Origin: Pseudomonas sp. IB20
GTDB lineage: Bacteria > Pseudomonadota > Gammaproteobacteria > Pseudomonadales > Pseudomonadaceae
Direction: 5' to 3'
DNA: 64,000 nt
NCBI RefSeq assembly: GCF_009707325.1
Contig: NZ_CP046103.1
Location: 3,641,284 to 3,705,283, forward strand
Shown: in pieces, positions 27,127 through 35,610 of the stretch
Position numbering within the stretch: the first letter of the stretch is position 1
Layout of the letters: each line of letters starts with the position of its first letter
Program-made: the position numbers and the translations under genes
The notes under the pieces: generated by a model
What the model was told of the DNA's origin: nothing
The model's input: only the letters and a program-made list of their open reading frames with translations
Databases searched by the model: none

Positions 27127-27930
27127 ATGGCCTGGTTCGACCATGAAGGCTGCAACCTGCATTACGAGGAATACGGCCACGGTATTCCGCTGATCCTGAT
27201 CCATGGCCTGGGCTCCAGTAGCCAGGATTGGGAGTTGCAGATCCCGGTGCTGGCCCGTCACTACCGCCTGATCGTGGTGGATGTACGCGGCCATGGGCGC
27301 TCGGACAAACCCCGCGAGCGCTACAGCATCCAGGGCTTCACCTTCGACCTGCTGGCCCTGATCGAACACCTGAACCTGCCGCCCGCCCATGTGGTGGGCT
27401 TGTCCATGGGCGGCATGATCGCCTTTCAGTTGGCGGTGGACGAGCCTGGCCTGGTCAAGAGTCTGTGCATCGTCAACAGCGCGCCCGAGGTCAAGGTGCG
27501 CAGTGCCGATGACTATTGGCAGTGGGCCAAGCGCTGGAGCCTGGCGCGATTGCTCAGCCTGGCCACCATCGGCAAGGCGTTGGGCGAGCGATTGTTCCCC
27601 AAACCGCATCAGGCCGACCTGCGTCGCAAGATGGCAGAACGCTGGGCAAAAAACGACAAACGTGCTTATCTCGCCAGCTTCGACGCGATTGTAGGCTGGG
27701 GCGTGCAGGAACAACTTTCCAGGATTACCTGTCCTACGCTGGTCATCAGCGCCGACCACGACTACACGCCCGTGGCGCAGAAAGAAAACTATGTAAAACT
27801 GCTGCCCGATGCGCGACTGGTGGTGATCGAAGATTCCCGCCATGCCACGCCCTTGGATCAACCCGAAGTCTTTAACGCTACCTTGCTCGATTTTCTAAAG
27901 ACAGTCGAAACCACTACCCAGGATCACTGA
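27127..27930 (+). CDS. Alpha/beta-fold hydrolase
   Basis: A 267-residue alpha/beta hydrolase. The oxyanion motif HGLGSSSQDW, the nucleophile elbow GLSMGGM (serine near residue 95), an acid in SADHDYTPV and the histidine in DSRHATPLD are all present. It follows the LysR gene by 14 bases and ends 3 bases before ppiA, so the three form an operon. Esterase or lactonase activity is likely; substrate unknown. Confidence 0.88.
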   Translation: MAWFDHEGCNLHYEEYGHGIPLILIHGLGSSSQDWELQIPVLARHYRLIVVDVRGHGRSDKPRERYSIQGFTFDLLALIEHLNLPPAHVVGLSMGGMIAFQLAVDEPGLVKSLCIVNSAPEVKVRSADDYWQWAKRWSLARLLSLATIGKALGERLFPKPHQADLRRKMAERWAKNDKRAYLASFDAIVGWGVQEQLSRITCPTLVISADHDYTPVAQKENYVKLLPDARLVVIEDSRHATPLDQPEVFNATLLDFLKTVETTTQDH

Positions 27931-27933
27931 CCT

Positions 27934-28497
27934 ATGTTGAAAAAAATCGCCTTCTTTGCCGGTTCTGTTTTGTTCGCTGCCAACCTGATGGCCGCCGAGC
28001 CCGTCAAGGCGCCTCACGTACTGATCACCACCACCAACGGCGACATTGAAATCGAACTGGACCCGGTCAAGGCGCCGATCAGCACCAAGAACTTCCTGGC
28101 CTATGTCGACAAAGGTTTCTACACCAACACGATTTTCCACCGCGTCATTCCGGGCTTCATGGTCCAGGGCGGCGGGTTCAACGCGCAGATGTCGCAGAAG
28201 CCAACCGAAGCACCGATCAAGAACGAAGCCAGCAACGGCCTGCATAACGTGCGTGGCACCCTGTCGATGGCACGCACCAATGACCCGAACTCGGCCACCA
28301 GCCAGTTCTTCATCAACGTCGCCGACAATGCTTTCCTCGACCCAGGCCGTGACGCCGGTTATGCCGTGTTCGCCAAAGTAGTCAAAGGCATGGACGTGGT
28401 CGACGTCATCGTCAACTCGCAAACCACCACCAAGCAGGGCATGCAGAACGTGCCTATCGATCCTGTTCTGATCAAGTCGGCCAAGCGCATCGACTGA
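27934..28497 (+). CDS. ppiA: Periplasmic peptidyl-prolyl cis-trans isomerase A (cyclophilin)
   Basis: A 187-residue cyclophilin with signal peptide [20 protein letters not shown]. The catalytic domain has [34 protein letters not shown] and [12 protein letters not shown], so it catalyses proline isomerisation in the periplasm. It is directly downstream of the hydrolase. Confidence 0.95.
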   Translation: MLKKIAFFAGSVLFAANLMAAEPVKAPHVLITTTNGDIEIELDPVKAPISTKNFLAYVDKGFYTNTIFHRVIPGFMVQGGGFNAQMSQKPTEAPIKNEASNGLHNVRGTLSMARTNDPNSATSQFFINVADNAFLDPGRDAGYAVFAKVVKGMDVVDVIVNSQTTTKQGMQNVPIDPVLIKSAKRID

Positions 28498-28525
28498 GGT
28501 CTGCAGGGCGTTCTTCAGGTAGCCC

Positions 28526-28552
28526 CGCGCGGCGCCCACAAGGCACCGCGCG
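28526..28552. other. Strong hairpin between ppiA and the ABC exporter
   Basis: CGCGCGGCGCC pairs with GGCACCGCGCG around CACAA with one mismatch. There is no T run. It may stabilise the ppiA transcript or partly block read-through to the exporter gene. Confidence 0.55.
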
Positions 28553-28591
28553 CATTTGAACAGGAGAGCCCGCCAGGCGGGCGTCAACCTA

Positions 28592-30424
28592 ATGCTCTAT
28601 CGTCGTTTTGAACAACTGATCGATATTTTCCGCGCCGCCCCCAGCGACGCCCCTCCCGACAAAGTCCTGCCCTTCTACCTCTACTACCTGCGCCAGGTGT
28701 GGCCAAGCTTTGCCGCCTTGCTGGTGGTGGGCCTGATCGGTGCGTTGATCGAAGTGGCGTTGTTCAGCTACCTGAGCCGCATCATCGACCTGGCACAAGG
28801 CACGCCGCCCGCCAACTTTTTCCAAATTCACAGCACCGAGCTGATCTGGATGGCCGTGGTGGCCCTGCTGCTGCGCCCAATTTTCAACGGCCTGCATGAC
28901 TTGTTGGTGCACCAGACCATCAACCCCGGCATGACCAGCCTGATTCGCTGGCAGAACCACAGCTACGTGCTCAAGCAGAGCCTAAATTTCTTCCAGAACG
29001 ATTTCGCCGGGCGTATCGCCCAGCGCATCATGCAAACCGGCAACTCACTGCGTGACTCGGCGGTGGCGACGGCGGAAGCCATCTGGCACGTGTCGATCTA
29101 CTCCATCAGCGCCCTGGTTTTGTTTGCCGAGGCCGACTGGCGCCTGATGATCCCGCTGATCACCTGGATCATCTTCTACAGCCTGGCCCTGCGCTACTTC
29201 GTGCCAAGGGTGAAAGAACGTTCGGTGATCTCCTCCGAAGCGCGTTCCAAGCTGATGGGCCGCATCGTCGACGGCTACACCAACATCACCACCTTGAAGC
29301 TGTTCGCCCATACGCAGAATGAGCAGGAATACGCCAAGGAAGCGATCATCGAGCAGACCGAAAAAACCCAACTGGCCGCCCGCGTGCTGACCAGCATGGA
29401 CGTGACGATTGCCATCTTGAACGGCCTGCTGATCGTCACCACCACCGGCCTGGCGTTGTGGTTGTGGACCCAGTCGCTGATCTCCGTGGGCGCGATTGCC
29501 CTGGCCACCGGCCTGGTGATTCGCATCGTCAACATGTCCGGCTGGATCATGTGGGTGGTCAACGGCATTTTCGAAAACATCGGCATCGTGCAAGACGGCC
29601 TGAAAACCATCGCTGCGCCGCTGGCGGTCACCGACCGCGAGAATGCCCCGCGCCTGAACGTGCCGCATGGCGAAGTGCGCTTCGAGCAGGTGGATTTTCA
29701 CTACGGCAAGAAAAGCGGGATCATTGGCGGCTTGAACCTGAACATCAAGGCCGGGGAAAAGATCGGCCTGATCGGCCCGTCCGGCGCGGGCAAGTCGACC
29801 CTGGTCAACCTGCTGTTGCGCCTGTATGACCTGCAAGGCGGACGCATCCTGATCGATGGCCAGAACATCGCCGAGGTTGCCCAGGAAAGCCTGCGCGCAC
29901 AGATCGGCATGATCACCCAGGACACCTCGCTGCTGCACCGTTCGATCCGTGACAACCTGCTGTACGGCAAGCCGGATGCCACCGACGAGGAACTCACCGG
30001 CGCAATCCGCAAGGCACGCGCCGATGAGTTCATTCCGTTGCTGTCGGACGCCGAAGGGCGTACCGGGCTGGATGCCCATGTGGGTGAGCGCGGAGTAAAA
30101 CTGTCCGGCGGACAACGCCAGCGCATCGCCATCGCGCGGGTGCTGCTCAAGGACGCGCCGATCCTGATCATGGACGAGGCCACCTCGGCGCTGGACTCGG
30201 AAGTGGAAGCGGCGATCCAGGAAAGCCTGGAAACGCTGATGCAGGGCAAGACGGTGATTGCGATCGCGCACCGGTTGTCGACGATTGCGCGGATGGACCG
30301 ATTGGTGGTGCTGGAGAAAGGGCAAATCGCCGAGACCGGCAACCACGCCGAGTTGCTGGCCCATGGCGGGTTGTATGCAAGGTTGTGGCAACACCAGACC
30401 GGGGGTTTTGTCGGCATCGATTAA
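28592..30424 (+). CDS. ABC exporter, fused permease-ATPase (PA3228-like)
   Basis: A 610-residue half-transporter: membrane domain with about six spans (residues 35-340) then an ATPase domain with Walker A (GPSGAGKST), signature (LSGGQRQRIA), Walker B with catalytic glutamate (ILIMDEATS) and H-loop (IAHRLST). It would work as a homodimer exporting lipids, drugs or peptides. It begins MLYRRFEQLIDIFRAAPSD; an earlier ATG at 28556 adds 12 residues. Its place after ppiA matches PA3228, which has been tied to quinolone and beta-lactam resistance in P. aeruginosa. Confidence 0.9.
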   Translation: MLYRRFEQLIDIFRAAPSDAPPDKVLPFYLYYLRQVWPSFAALLVVGLIGALIEVALFSYLSRIIDLAQGTPPANFFQIHSTELIWMAVVALLLRPIFNGLHDLLVHQTINPGMTSLIRWQNHSYVLKQSLNFFQNDFAGRIAQRIMQTGNSLRDSAVATAEAIWHVSIYSISALVLFAEADWRLMIPLITWIIFYSLALRYFVPRVKERSVISSEARSKLMGRIVDGYTNITTLKLFAHTQNEQEYAKEAIIEQTEKTQLAARVLTSMDVTIAILNGLLIVTTTGLALWLWTQSLISVGAIALATGLVIRIVNMSGWIMWVVNGIFENIGIVQDGLKTIAAPLAVTDRENAPRLNVPHGEVRFEQVDFHYGKKSGIIGGLNLNIKAGEKIGLIGPSGAGKSTLVNLLLRLYDLQGGRILIDGQNIAEVAQESLRAQIGMITQDTSLLHRSIRDNLLYGKPDATDEELTGAIRKARADEFIPLLSDAEGRTGLDAHVGERGVKLSGGQRQRIAIARVLLKDAPILIMDEATSALDSEVEAAIQESLETLMQGKTVIAIAHRLSTIARMDRLVVLEKGQIAETGNHAELLAHGGLYARLWQHQTGGFVGID

Positions 30425-30449
30425 AAGTCACTGTCGCCAGACCGATGGT

Positions 30450-31574
30450 TCAGCCCTGCCGATAAGGCAGGGCTGCCCTCGCCTCTTCGGCATACGCCAG
30501 AATCCCCACGCGCTCGCGCTCCAGGAAGTCCTCTACGGCACTCTTTAACCCTGGATGGCGCAGGTAATGCCATGAACGAGTAATCACCGGCTCAAACCCA
30601 CGAATCAATTTGTGCTCGCCCTGGGCGCCGGCGTCGAAGCGTTGCAGGCCATGGGCGATGGCGTAGTCCATGCCTTGGTAGAAGCAGGTTTCGAAATGCA
30701 GGCGGTCGAACTCCGCCAGGCAGCCCCAATAACGTCCGTAGAAGCTATCGCCACCGATCAGGCTGAAGGCCATGGCCACCGGGCGTGTGCCTTGTTTAGC
30801 CAGCACCACGCGGATCGCCTCGGGCATGCGCTCGGCCAGCAGGCTGAAAAAGGTGCGGGTCAGGTAGGGTGACTGGCGGCGCACGGCGTAGGTGTTGGCG
30901 TAGCAGGCGTAGACAAAATCCCACTGCGCTTCACTCAGCTCATGGCCTTGCAGCCATTCGAACTCGATGCCCTGCCCCGCCACTTGTTCGCGCTCTTTGC
31001 GCATCTGTTTGCGCTTGCGTGAGCTCAAGGCGTCGAGAAAGTCCTGAAAGTCGCGATAACCGCGGTTCTGCCAATGAAACTGGCAGCCCAAGCGCTGCAG
31101 CCAGCCCGCTTGCTCCGCCAGCGCCGCATCGGCCAAAGGGTCAGTGAAATTGATATGAGCGCTGGAGAGCCCTTCGATTTCCAGGTAGCCCGGCAAGCTG
31201 TTCAGCAACTCGAAACCGTCCTCAACCGTTCTCGCCAGCAAGCGCGGCCCACTGACCGGGCTGAACGGCACCGCCGTCAGCAACTTGGGGTAGTAATCGA
31301 TACCGGCGCGCTCACAGGCATCCGCCCAGCCGTGATCAAACACGTACTCGCCGTAGGAATGCCATTTGCGATAACTGGGCAACGCCGCCACCAGACGATC
31401 GCCTTCCCAATGCAGCAAATGCTCCGGCTGCCAACCCGAGTGCGGGCCCAGGCTGGCGCTGTCTTCCAGCGCGCTCAGGAACGCATGCCGCACAAACGGT
31501 TGGGCCTGCGGCACGAGGGCGTCCCATACCTCGGGGGCGATTTCGGACAGGTTATCCAGGCGTTGCAACGGCAT
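30450..31574 (-). CDS. GNAT/FemAB-like acyltransferase, DUF482
   Basis: A 374-residue protein (ATG at 31574, six bases after a GAGG site: MPLQRLDNLSEIAPEVWDAL). It belongs to the DUF482 family often called peptidoglycan-type biosynthesis or GNAT N-acetyltransferase. Typical stretches are HYLRHPGLKSAVEDFLERER at the C-terminus, LSSAHINFTDPLADAALAE, and the RKRKQMRKEREQVAGQGIE region. It is convergent with the ABC exporter. Acceptor unknown. Confidence 0.82.
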   Translation of the reverse strand: MPLQRLDNLSEIAPEVWDALVPQAQPFVRHAFLSALEDSASLGPHSGWQPEHLLHWEGDRLVAALPSYRKWHSYGEYVFDHGWADACERAGIDYYPKLLTAVPFSPVSGPRLLARTVEDGFELLNSLPGYLEIEGLSSAHINFTDPLADAALAEQAGWLQRLGCQFHWQNRGYRDFQDFLDALSSRKRKQMRKEREQVAGQGIEFEWLQGHELSEAQWDFVYACYANTYAVRRQSPYLTRTFFSLLAERMPEAIRVVLAKQGTRPVAMAFSLIGGDSFYGRYWGCLAEFDRLHFETCFYQGMDYAIAHGLQRFDAGAQGEHKLIRGFEPVITRSWHYLRHPGLKSAVEDFLERERVGILAYAEEARAALPYRQG

Positions 31575-31692
31575 CGGCATCCTCACTACTTCGGGGCGTG
31601 AAAGCCTGGCGAGTATCGCTTATCGACGGGCTTTACACATCTTCAAATCGCGGGACAAGGGCCAAAACCAATAGTTCCGTTTCTAAATATTT

Positions 31693-31708
31693 TGTCATCT
31701 AGATGACA
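31693..31708. promoter_or_regulatory. Perfect 16-bp palindrome upstream of the porin gene
   Basis: TGTCATCTAGATGACA is its own reverse complement and lies about 150 bases before the porin start. It has the look of a dimeric repressor operator (GntR or similar type). The bound protein is unknown. Confidence 0.55.
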
Positions 31709-31856
31709 TCACTTAGCCACTCTTTCGTCATAAGTGATCGCGATACTGACGCTTGTTTTTAGAGCGCCAGGTTCTACCAGGCAGCTATTTTCCGTCCGTC
31801 ATCGGTCGGTTGTGTCCTGGATGGTTTGCCATCCCTCCTCACTTTCGGAGATTGAT

Positions 31857-33179
31857 ATGCGTCTTGCTTCCACTAAAACTGCGGCGCTCCTGTGTGGCGG
31901 CCTGTTGCTGGCCCTGAGCGTTCCGGCCAGCGCCGCAGTCGACGCTAAGTTGCTCGACATGCTCAAGGCCAACGGCCAGATCACCGCTGCGCAGTACACC
32001 GAACTGCAAGCGGAATTGGCCAAGGACCAGAAAGAAAAGCAGATCGCACGGCAAGCTCAACAAGAGACCAACGAGCAGATCGCGGCCACCGCGAAAAAAA
32101 CCAATGACTTGAGCGTGTTCGACCAGAAGCTGGCCTGGGCTGCCAAGACCCAGTTCAAGGGTGACGTACGCTTCCGTCAGGAAACCGTGAAGATCCAGGG
32201 CGAATCCAACAACGGCGGCCGTGACAAAGACCGTCAGCGCATCCGTGCCCGCCTGGGTGCCTACACCGAGATCAACTCGCAAGTCGACACCGGCATTCGT
32301 ATCGCCACCGGCAGCAGCGACGACGCGCGCTCCACCAACCAGGACCAGGACAACTACTTCGACAAGAAGTCGATCTGGCTGGACCTCGGCTACATCGACT
32401 ACCACCCGGACCAGATCAAAAACCTGCACGTGATCGGCGGCAAGATGCTCCAGCCGTGGGTCAACATGGGCGACGTGATCTGGGATAGCGACATCAACCC
32501 GGAAGGTCTGGCCCTGACCTACAAATACCCACTGGGTAGCAGCGCGGAGCTGTTTGGTAGCCTGGGTAACTACAACCTCAAGGACAACGTTGACGGCGAC
32601 GGCGTGCAATTTCGCCACGACCTGCGCCTGACGTCCGGCCAGTTGGGCACGCGTTTCTCGGTGACCGACAACCTGAAAATGACCCTGGGCGGCAGTGTCT
32701 ACGCCTACCAGAACGACAAAGACAGCCGCTGCACAACCACCACCACGCCTTGCGCATTGGCGGTTAACGGCAACTCGGCCGACAACCAATTCCGCCTGTA
32801 TGAAGGGTTTGCCCAGGCGGACATCGGTGGCCTGGCGGTACCGCTGGCGTTCTACGGCCAGTACGTGAAAAACAACGATGCTGTGACCGACCAGGACACG
32901 GCCTGGTTGATCGGTGCCAAGTCCAAAGTGTTTGGCTTCAACCTCGACTACAACTACCGCGATATCCAGCGTAACGCTGTGGTTGGCGCCTTCACTGACT
33001 CGGACTTCGCCAACGGCACCACCGGTTCGCGCGGTCATAAGATGAAGGTCAGCTACGACATCGACAAGAACTTCGCCCTCGGCGCCACGTACTTCCTGAC
33101 CAAGGCTGACTACGCCAGCCGCACGCAGCGTGATGCCAACACCAACACCCTGCAGTTGGATGCCGAAGCCAAGTTCTAA
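31857..33179 (+). CDS. Putative outer-membrane porin (Porin_5 type)
   Basis: A 440-residue outer-membrane protein: signal peptide MRLASTKTAALLCGGLLLAL-SVPASA, an N-terminal SLH-like helical part (AVDAKLLDMLKANGQITAAQ), a short coiled coil (about 40-90), then a beta-barrel from residue 100. It ends KF after a strand (TLQLDAEAKF). An internal disulfide-sized loop RCTTTTTPCALAVNG sits in the barrel. It is preceded by a perfect palindrome at 31693. The solute is unknown. Confidence 0.85.
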   Translation: MRLASTKTAALLCGGLLLALSVPASAAVDAKLLDMLKANGQITAAQYTELQAELAKDQKEKQIARQAQQETNEQIAATAKKTNDLSVFDQKLAWAAKTQFKGDVRFRQETVKIQGESNNGGRDKDRQRIRARLGAYTEINSQVDTGIRIATGSSDDARSTNQDQDNYFDKKSIWLDLGYIDYHPDQIKNLHVIGGKMLQPWVNMGDVIWDSDINPEGLALTYKYPLGSSAELFGSLGNYNLKDNVDGDGVQFRHDLRLTSGQLGTRFSVTDNLKMTLGGSVYAYQNDKDSRCTTTTTPCALAVNGNSADNQFRLYEGFAQADIGGLAVPLAFYGQYVKNNDAVTDQDTAWLIGAKSKVFGFNLDYNYRDIQRNAVVGAFTDSDFANGTTGSRGHKMKVSYDIDKNFALGATYFLTKADYASRTQRDANTNTLQLDAEAKF

Positions 33180-33247
33180 ATGTGCATGCAATAAGCCTTG
33201 GGCCAGGACGGCCCGAGGTCGTTTTTAACCCGGGCCCTTCGCAGACT

Positions 33248-33481
33248 TTACTGATCCTTCAACCGCTCGGCTGCCAACCGTGTAGCCAAATCATCAGCGT
33301 CGCTTACCGGTTCCTCCGGCATGAGCTTCAATGTCGCCTGCATCAGGCGCATCTGACGGATAAATCGCCGGCAGTTAGGGCAAAACATCAGGTGATGACG
33401 CACCAGCAGGCGCTCACGAAAGGTCAATTGCCCGTCGAGGTAATCACTGGAACGCGCCACTTGCTCTTTACAGGTCAACAT
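33248..33481 (-). CDS. Zinc-binding anti-sigma factor, ZAS type
   Basis: A 77-residue soluble protein with the zinc anti-sigma motif H-x3-C-x2-C (HLMFCPNC) near residue 30-37, preceded by the usual DYLDGQLTFRERLLVRHH helix. It overlaps the end of the sigma gene by 7 bases and would be translationally coupled to it. It has no membrane segment, so it should sense an internal, perhaps redox, signal through the zinc site. Confidence 0.85.
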   Translation of the reverse strand: MLTCKEQVARSSDYLDGQLTFRERLLVRHHLMFCPNCRRFIRQMRLMQATLKLMPEEPVSDADDLATRLAAERLKDQ

Positions 33482-34089
33482 TCGCCCGTTTCCTCAAAAT
33501 GCTCCACCGTCGCGAAGACTTTAAGCCGTGCTCGATGCAACAGCACACGAACATTGGAGAGCGAGAGCGTCAGAAGATTACAGATCTCTTCCAACTCCAA
33601 TCCTTGGCGTTCACGCAACACCAGCACGCTGCTTTGCAACTCCGACAAACTCAGCAACGTATGCTCCAGGCATTTGCGCAATTCATCCTCGGTCAGCAAG
33701 GCTTCCGGGGTGTCTTGGTGCCAGGCGTACGGCGCGACGGCCCAATGGCCATCGTCGGGCACGAAGCGGTCATCGCCAATGGTGCCGTGGGGTGAGGGCA
33801 AATCGTCGAGCAATACTTCCCGGCGATTGCGTTTATAGCGGCCCTTGGCAGAGTTGGCGGTGATAGTCAGCAGCCAGGTCTTGAGGCTGGAGCGCCCTTC
33901 GAACTTGGCCAAGTTGCGCACCACCGACAGCCAGGCGTCCTGCACCACTTCGTCGGCGTGGCGCTGGCCGACGATGGCATAGGCCACCGCGCGCATGGCG
34001 CTCTGGTAGGTGGTAACCAATTCTTTATAAGCCCGCTGCTCGCCCTTGAGCAGCCGTTCGAGCAGGTGCGCGTCGTCCGCTACTGCCAT
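33475..34089 (-). CDS. ECF RNA polymerase sigma factor
   Basis: A 204-residue ECF sigma factor. Region 2 is about 22-90 (VQDAWLSVVRNLAKFEGRSS and LKTWLLTITANSAKGRYKRN), region 4 about 135-190 (LSELQSSVLVLRERQGLELE then EICNLLTLSLSNVRVLLHRA). The anti-sigma gene follows with overlap. The arrangement sigma, anti-sigma and nearby KAS III matches the PA3285-PA3284 and PA3286 region of P. aeruginosa. Its regulon is unknown here. Confidence 0.9.
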   Translation of the reverse strand: MAVADDAHLLERLLKGEQRAYKELVTTYQSAMRAVAYAIVGQRHADEVVQDAWLSVVRNLAKFEGRSSLKTWLLTITANSAKGRYKRNRREVLLDDLPSPHGTIGDDRFVPDDGHWAVAPYAWHQDTPEALLTEDELRKCLEHTLLSLSELQSSVLVLRERQGLELEEICNLLTLSLSNVRVLLHRARLKVFATVEHFEETGEC

Positions 34090-34150
34090 TCAGAACCTCG
34101 ATTTCAAAATGCAAACCCAATCAAGTGGCAACCCCCCACATTGACCGCGT

Positions 34151-35272
34151 TTAGCGTTTGCGCAGGATTACGCTGCCGATTGAGTAACCCGCACCGAACG
34201 AACTGAGCACCGCCACAGAGCCCTTGGGCAGATCGTCCTGGTAGGTGTGGAACGCAATCACCGAGCCCGCCGAGCTGGTGTTGGCGTAGGTGTCGAGAAT
34301 CACCGGAGCCTCTTCCACCGAGGCTTCGCGGCCGAGCAGTTTTTTCACGATCAGGTGGTTCATGCTCAGGTTGGCCTGGTGCAGCCAGAAGCGCTTCACA
34401 TCGGCCACATTCAACTGATTTTCTTCCAGGTGCACACCGATCAGTTCGGCAACCATCGGGCAAACATCACGGAATACCTTGCGGCCTTCCTGCACGAACA
34501 GTTTGTCCGGCGCGCCGATGCCCTCTTCCGCCGCGCGGTTGAGGAAGCCGAAGTTGTTGCGGATGGTGTTGGAGAACTTGGTCAGCAGCTTGGTGCTCAC
34601 CACATCGAACTGGTGCTCGGAGGTCGCCAGGTCAGCGCGCTCAAGAATCACCGCCGTGGCCGCATCACCGAAGATGAAGTGGCTGTCACGGTCGCGGAAA
34701 TTCAGGTGGCCGGTGCAGACTTCCGGGTTGACCATCAGGATCGCCCGCGCCTGGCCCAGCTTGATGCTGTTGGCGGCGTTCTGGATACCGAAGGTCGCCG
34801 ACGAGCAGGCCACGTTCATGTCAAAACCGAAACCTTCGATGCCCAGGGCTTCCTGGACTTCAATGGCGATGGCCGGGTAGGCGCGCTGCAGGTTGGAGCA
34901 GGCGACGATCACGCCGTCGATGTCGGCGGCGGTCTTGCCGGCGCGCTGCAGGGCTTGTTCGGCAGCACCGATGGCCATCTGGCAGAGTACCGACCATTCA
35001 TCATTGCTGCGCTCGGGCAGGCGCGGGGCCATGCGCTGCGGGTCGAGAATGCCATCTTTGTCCATGACAAAACGGCTCTTGATGCCCGACGCCTTTTCAA
35101 TAAAGGCCGCACTGGACTCGGTCAGTGCCTGCACGTCACCGCGCTCAATGGCGGCGGCGTTATCGGTATTGAACTGCTGCACATAGGCATTGAAAGACTG
35201 CACCAGCTCTTCGTTGGAAATGCTGTTGGCCGGGGTGTACAGGCCAGTGCCGCTGATGACGACGTTATGCAC
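34151..35272 (-). CDS. Beta-ketoacyl-ACP synthase III (PA3286-like)
   Basis: A 373-residue KAS III from a GTG at 35272 (encoding MHNVVISGTGLYTPANSISN). The catalytic triad is visible: cysteine in VACSSATFG, histidine in WLHQANLSM, asparagine in YANTSSAGS. P. aeruginosa PA3286 of the same length condenses octanoyl-CoA with malonyl-ACP, diverting beta-oxidation products into new fatty acids; I infer the same here. A promoter-like gap separates it from the sigma gene downstream. Confidence 0.92.
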   Translation of the reverse strand: MHNVVISGTGLYTPANSISNEELVQSFNAYVQQFNTDNAAAIERGDVQALTESSAAFIEKASGIKSRFVMDKDGILDPQRMAPRLPERSNDEWSVLCQMAIGAAEQALQRAGKTAADIDGVIVACSNLQRAYPAIAIEVQEALGIEGFGFDMNVACSSATFGIQNAANSIKLGQARAILMVNPEVCTGHLNFRDRDSHFIFGDAATAVILERADLATSEHQFDVVSTKLLTKFSNTIRNNFGFLNRAAEEGIGAPDKLFVQEGRKVFRDVCPMVAELIGVHLEENQLNVADVKRFWLHQANLSMNHLIVKKLLGREASVEEAPVILDTYANTSSAGSVIAFHTYQDDLPKGSVAVLSSFGAGYSIGSVILRKR

Positions 35273-35610
35273 GGTCGTTCCTCTAAATCTGTCAGGCAGA
35301 AGATATTGGTACCGTCGTACCAAACTTTAAGTCGTTCGATTCCGTCCAGCGGGCATCAAACTGGCAACGCTTTATTCCATCGCACCGTGGTTGCAACAGC
35401 CCTTCACGGCGATCCCGGCATTTATAACCGCGAAGTTTGCCACAACCCCAAGGATTTGGCGCCATTTCCCGGATAAACCCCGTACACCTGTGGGAGCTGG
35501 CTTGCCTGCGATGCAGACACCGCGGTGTATCAGTCAAACCACTGTGATGCCATCGCGGGCAAGCCAGCTCCCACATTGGATGGGTTTTGTCTGGGGAGCC
35601 AAGCACCACG
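35273..35610. other. Intergenic region with a REPIN
   Basis: About 340 bases between the KAS III start and hrpA stop. It contains the REPIN at 35489-35575 and, next to the KAS III gene, AT-containing sequence that should hold its promoter. No gene is seen. Confidence 0.7.
35489..35575. repeat. REPIN (inverted REP doublet)
   Basis: TGTGGGAGCTGGCTTGCCTG at 35489 faces GCAAGCCAGCTCCCACA ending at 35575, with about 50 bases between. This is a complete, undamaged REPIN of the fluorescens type. Confidence 0.88.

Noticed and set aside
35489-35575. Intrinsic terminator for hrpA or KAS III
   Set aside because: The structure is a standard REPIN with no T run next to the stem.
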